Assembly: GCA_903841915.1 (NCBI GenBank)
Contig: CAIMKO010000181.1
Span: 1-5,936, forward strand
Source: an uncultured Chitinophagaceae bacterium
GTDB lineage: Bacteria; Bacteroidota; Bacteroidia; Chitinophagales; Chitinophagaceae
Direction: 5' to 3'
Length of the DNA stretch: 5,936 nt
Below the pieces are notes generated by a model. The model ran no database searches, was not told where the DNA came from, and worked only from the letters and a program-made list of their open reading frames with translations. Positions 4,729-5,936 of this stretch are shown here, one piece after another. Position 1 is the first letter of the stretch. Each line of letters begins with the position of its first letter. Position numbers and translations under genes: made by a program.

Positions 4729-5724
4729 GTGCAGTCATCACTTGTTAACAATATTTTTTCAACTCAGGCAGATGATTTTCAGCAAAAGGCAGCTGAGATC
4801 TTTCAGTTTCAATATGAACACAATGCCGTGTATGCTCAATGGTGTGATCTGCTGTCATCTGTCAATCGTCAATCGTCGACCGTCAACCGACATCTTCTGA
4901 CTGAATTTCCTTTTCTGCCAATATCTTTCTTTAAGACGCATCAAATAACAGCAACGCTGTTTGAACCGCAGCAAATATTTGAAAGCAGCGGTACTACACA
5001 AACCCAGAACAGCAAACATTTGGTGAAGGATATCGATCTGTATCAGCAAAGTTTCAGTAAGGCATTTGAATTGTTTTATGGTGATATAAAAGATTGGTGT
5101 GTGATCGGTCTATTACCATCCTATCTGGAAAGGAATAATTCATCTTTGGTAATGATGGTTGATGAACTGATCAAATTGAGCGGCCATGCCGACTGTGGTT
5201 TTTATTTGTATGATCATGACCGGTTGAAAGAAACTTTGCAGGGTCTAGAATCACAACAAAAAAAAACACTGCTTATCGGTGTAACTTTTGCGCTGCTTGA
5301 TTTTGCCGAAAGCCATCCTTTGAATTTAGAATACACAACGATCATGGAAACTGGAGGCATGAAAGGAAGGCGAAAAGAACTGACAAGATTTGAAGTACAT
5401 GAATATCTGCAAGAAAGATTGGGTGTTAAACATATTCATTCCGAATATGGAATGACAGAACTGTTATCGCAGGCTTATTCCAAAGGAGAGGGGATATTTG
5501 TTTGTCCGCCCTGGATGAAAGTATTGGTAAGAGATGAAGAAGATCCTTTGCGGGTGAGTAATTCAGGGAGGGGTGTACTGAATGTGATCGATCTTGCCAA
5601 TATCTACAGCTGCAGTTTTATTGCTACAGATGATGTGGGTATGGTTTATGAGGATGGCAGTTTTGAGGTGTATGGAAGATTAGATAATAGCGATATCAGA
5701 GGATGCAGTTTGTTGGTTGTGTAA
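4729..5724 (+). CDS. LuxE-like acyl-protein synthetase (ANL-like ligase)
   Basis: A cytoplasmic protein of the LuxE acyl-protein synthetase family, adenylate-forming relatives that activate a carboxylic acid with ATP; in bioluminescent bacteria LuxE works with LuxC and LuxD to make fatty aldehyde. Numbered from GTG 4729 (331 residues), it shows FESSGTT (84-90, the phosphate-loop-like motif), ETGGMKGRRKE (207-217), SEYGMTELLSQAY (238-250, comparable to the ANL A5 motif), TDDVG (300-304) and the C-terminal GRLDNSDIRG (316-325). No luxC or luxD is nearby, so luminescence is not implied and the substrate is unknown. The frame is open back to an ATG at 4555, but those 58 codons are antisense to the divergent lipoprotein gene and do not look like this family. 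GTG 4729 places the usual N-terminal IFSTQADDFQQKAAEIFQF at the start. Residues 44-55 contain a heptapeptide repeat encoded by a 7-bp DNA repeat. Confidence 0.85.
   Translation: MQSSLVNNIFSTQADDFQQKAAEIFQFQYEHNAVYAQWCDLLSSVNRQSSTVNRHLLTEFPFLPISFFKTHQITATLFEPQQIFESSGTTQTQNSKHLVKDIDLYQQSFSKAFELFYGDIKDWCVIGLLPSYLERNNSSLVMMVDELIKLSGHADCGFYLYDHDRLKETLQGLESQQKKTLLIGVTFALLDFAESHPLNLEYTTIMETGGMKGRRKELTRFEVHEYLQERLGVKHIHSEYGMTELLSQAYSKGEGIFVCPPWMKVLVRDEEDPLRVSNSGRGVLNVIDLANIYSCSFIATDDVGMVYEDGSFEVYGRLDNSDIRGCSLLVV
4854..4895 (+). repeat. Six degenerate 7-bp repeats inside the LuxE-like gene
   Basis: The units are GTCATCT, GTCAATC, GTCAATC, GTCGACC, GTCAACC and GACATCT, consecutive and without gaps. 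The four central units are the clearest. Together they make 42 bases, exactly 14 codons, so the reading frame survives. Three 7-bp units equal seven codons, and the encoded peptide accordingly shows a two-fold heptapeptide, SSVNRQS then STVNRHL. Similar GTCAAC-type heptads are, from memory, common between genes in Bacteroidota. Confidence 0.7.
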
Positions 5725-5740
5725 ATGACTGTTATATTTG
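5709..5740 (+). promoter_or_regulatory. Bacteroidota-type promoter, probably of the tRNA-Leu gene
   Basis: TATATTTG (5733-5740) matches the -7 consensus TAnnTTTG exactly. TTTG (5709-5712) lies 20 bases upstream, and a second TTG (5713-5715) lies 17 bases upstream; both are acceptable -33 positions. The -33 part overlaps the last codons of the LuxE-like gene. The next gene downstream is the tRNA, about 115 bases away, so the precursor would carry a long leader containing the hairpin at 5767-5849. Confidence 0.6.
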
Positions 5741-5749
5741 CAACCTTGA

Positions 5750-5794
5750 AAGTTTAAAAGGTTCAAGAAGTTCAAAAGGTTTAAAAACTTGGAA
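5750..5794 (+). repeat. Five degenerate 9-bp direct repeats
   Basis: Consecutive units are AAGTTTAAA, AGGTTCAAG, AAGTTCAAA, AGGTTTAAA and AACTTGGAA (loose consensus ARGTTYAAR); the last unit is the weakest. Related units occur in inverted orientation at about 5815-5850, for example AGGTTTGAA and AAGTTGAAG on the minus strand. The direct units form the left arm of the large hairpin before the tRNA. This is a repeat-derived intergenic sequence, not a CRISPR array: the units are adjacent and have no spacers. Confidence 0.6.
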
Positions 5795-5849
5795 GTTGTT
5801 AGAAATAACCTATTCAACTTGTTAAACATTTTCAAACCTCTTCAACTTT
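5767..5849. repeat. 83-bp imperfect hairpin upstream of tRNA-Leu
   Basis: Bases 5767-5787 pair with 5829-5849 at 18 of 21 positions, including one G-T wobble; the mismatches are at 5773, 5776 and 5783. Inside, AAGTT (5793-5797) pairs with AACTT (5816-5820), and the tip GTTA-GAAA-TAAC (5798-5809) is a perfect 4-bp stem closed by a GNRA-type tetraloop. It starts 43 bases after the LuxE-like stop codon and ends five bases before the tRNA. It could act as a terminator for the LuxE-like gene, as a processing structure in the tRNA precursor, or simply be an inverted repeat element. There is no good U-run after the stem on the plus strand. Confidence 0.6.
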
Positions 5850-5854
5850 TGATT

Positions 5855-5936
5855 GCCCGGGTGGCGAAATTGGTAGACGCACTGCCTTCAGGTGGCAGCG
5901 TTCGCAAGGATGTGCTGGTTCGAATCCAGTCCCGGG
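5855..5936 (+). tRNA. tRNA-Leu (anticodon CAG), truncated by the window end
   Basis: A class II (long variable arm) tRNA. The acceptor 5' strand GCCCGGG (5855-5861) pairs with CCCGGG at 5931-5936. The last acceptor base and the discriminator base lie beyond the window. The D-stem is GCG/CGC (5864-5866, 5878-5880) around a loop containing TTGGTAG. The anticodon stem CTGCC/GGCAG (5882-5886, 5894-5898) holds the loop TTCAGGT with anticodon CAG at 5889-5891, which reads the leucine codon CUG. The 15-base variable arm (5899-5913) has a GCAA tetraloop. The T-arm GCTGG-TTCGAAT-CCAGT occupies 5914-5930. Confidence 0.96.

Noticed and set aside
4729..5724. Bioluminescence (lux) system
   Set aside because: Only a LuxE-like protein is present; luciferase, LuxC and LuxD are absent from the window.
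5750..5850. Possible small CRISPR array
   Set aside because: The repeat units are 9 bases, adjacent and degenerate, with no spacers and no cas genes.

Overview
The window looks like chromosomal DNA from a Bacteroidota bacterium, probably a Chitinophagaceae-like lineage. The reasons are the moderately AT-rich base composition, the absence of purine-rich Shine-Dalgarno sites before the genes, several perfect TAnnTTTG boxes (the Bacteroidota -7 promoter element), a lipoprotein with a Bacteroidota-style surface-export signal, and protein families typical of that phylum. The genus is an inference. There is no phage, insertion sequence, CRISPR array or toxin-antitoxin module. No gene-free stretch exceeds about 140 bases.

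Layout. Positions 1-138 are non-coding and full of short inverted repeats resembling a REP-type inverted doublet. A stand-alone class I glutamine amidotransferase runs leftward (139-978). It diverges from a rightward lipoprotein gene (1103-2131), which is probably surface exposed and has a possible degenerate M23/LytM-like barrel. A near-perfect 22-bp palindrome sits between the two. A leftward three-gene cluster then converges on the lipoprotein gene. In transcription order it is a small lipoprotein (4694-4230), a UbiA-superfamily-like membrane protein starting at TTG (4226-3321), and an M42-family metallo-aminopeptidase (3310-2192). The gaps are 3 and 10 bases, so this is very likely one operon. 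Diverging from it is a LuxE-like acyl-protein synthetase, best started at GTG 4729 (to 5724). The window ends in a tRNA-Leu(CAG), cut off one base before the end of its acceptor stem and preceded by a promoter and an approximately 83-bp imperfect hairpin.

How the genes may work together. The lipoprotein/UbiA-like/M42 cluster is cotranscribed, but the families do not form a pathway I recognise. The LuxE-like ligase is present without LuxC or LuxD in view. Nothing supports a complete new system. The most interesting signals are two short-period degenerate repeats: a 7-bp repeat that adds a two-fold heptapeptide inside the LuxE-like coding sequence without breaking frame, and a 9-bp repeat forming the hairpin before the tRNA. 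Also notable are the inverted REP-like pair with covarying stems at the left end, and the single in-frame stop codon between the small lipoprotein and the UbiA-like protein.
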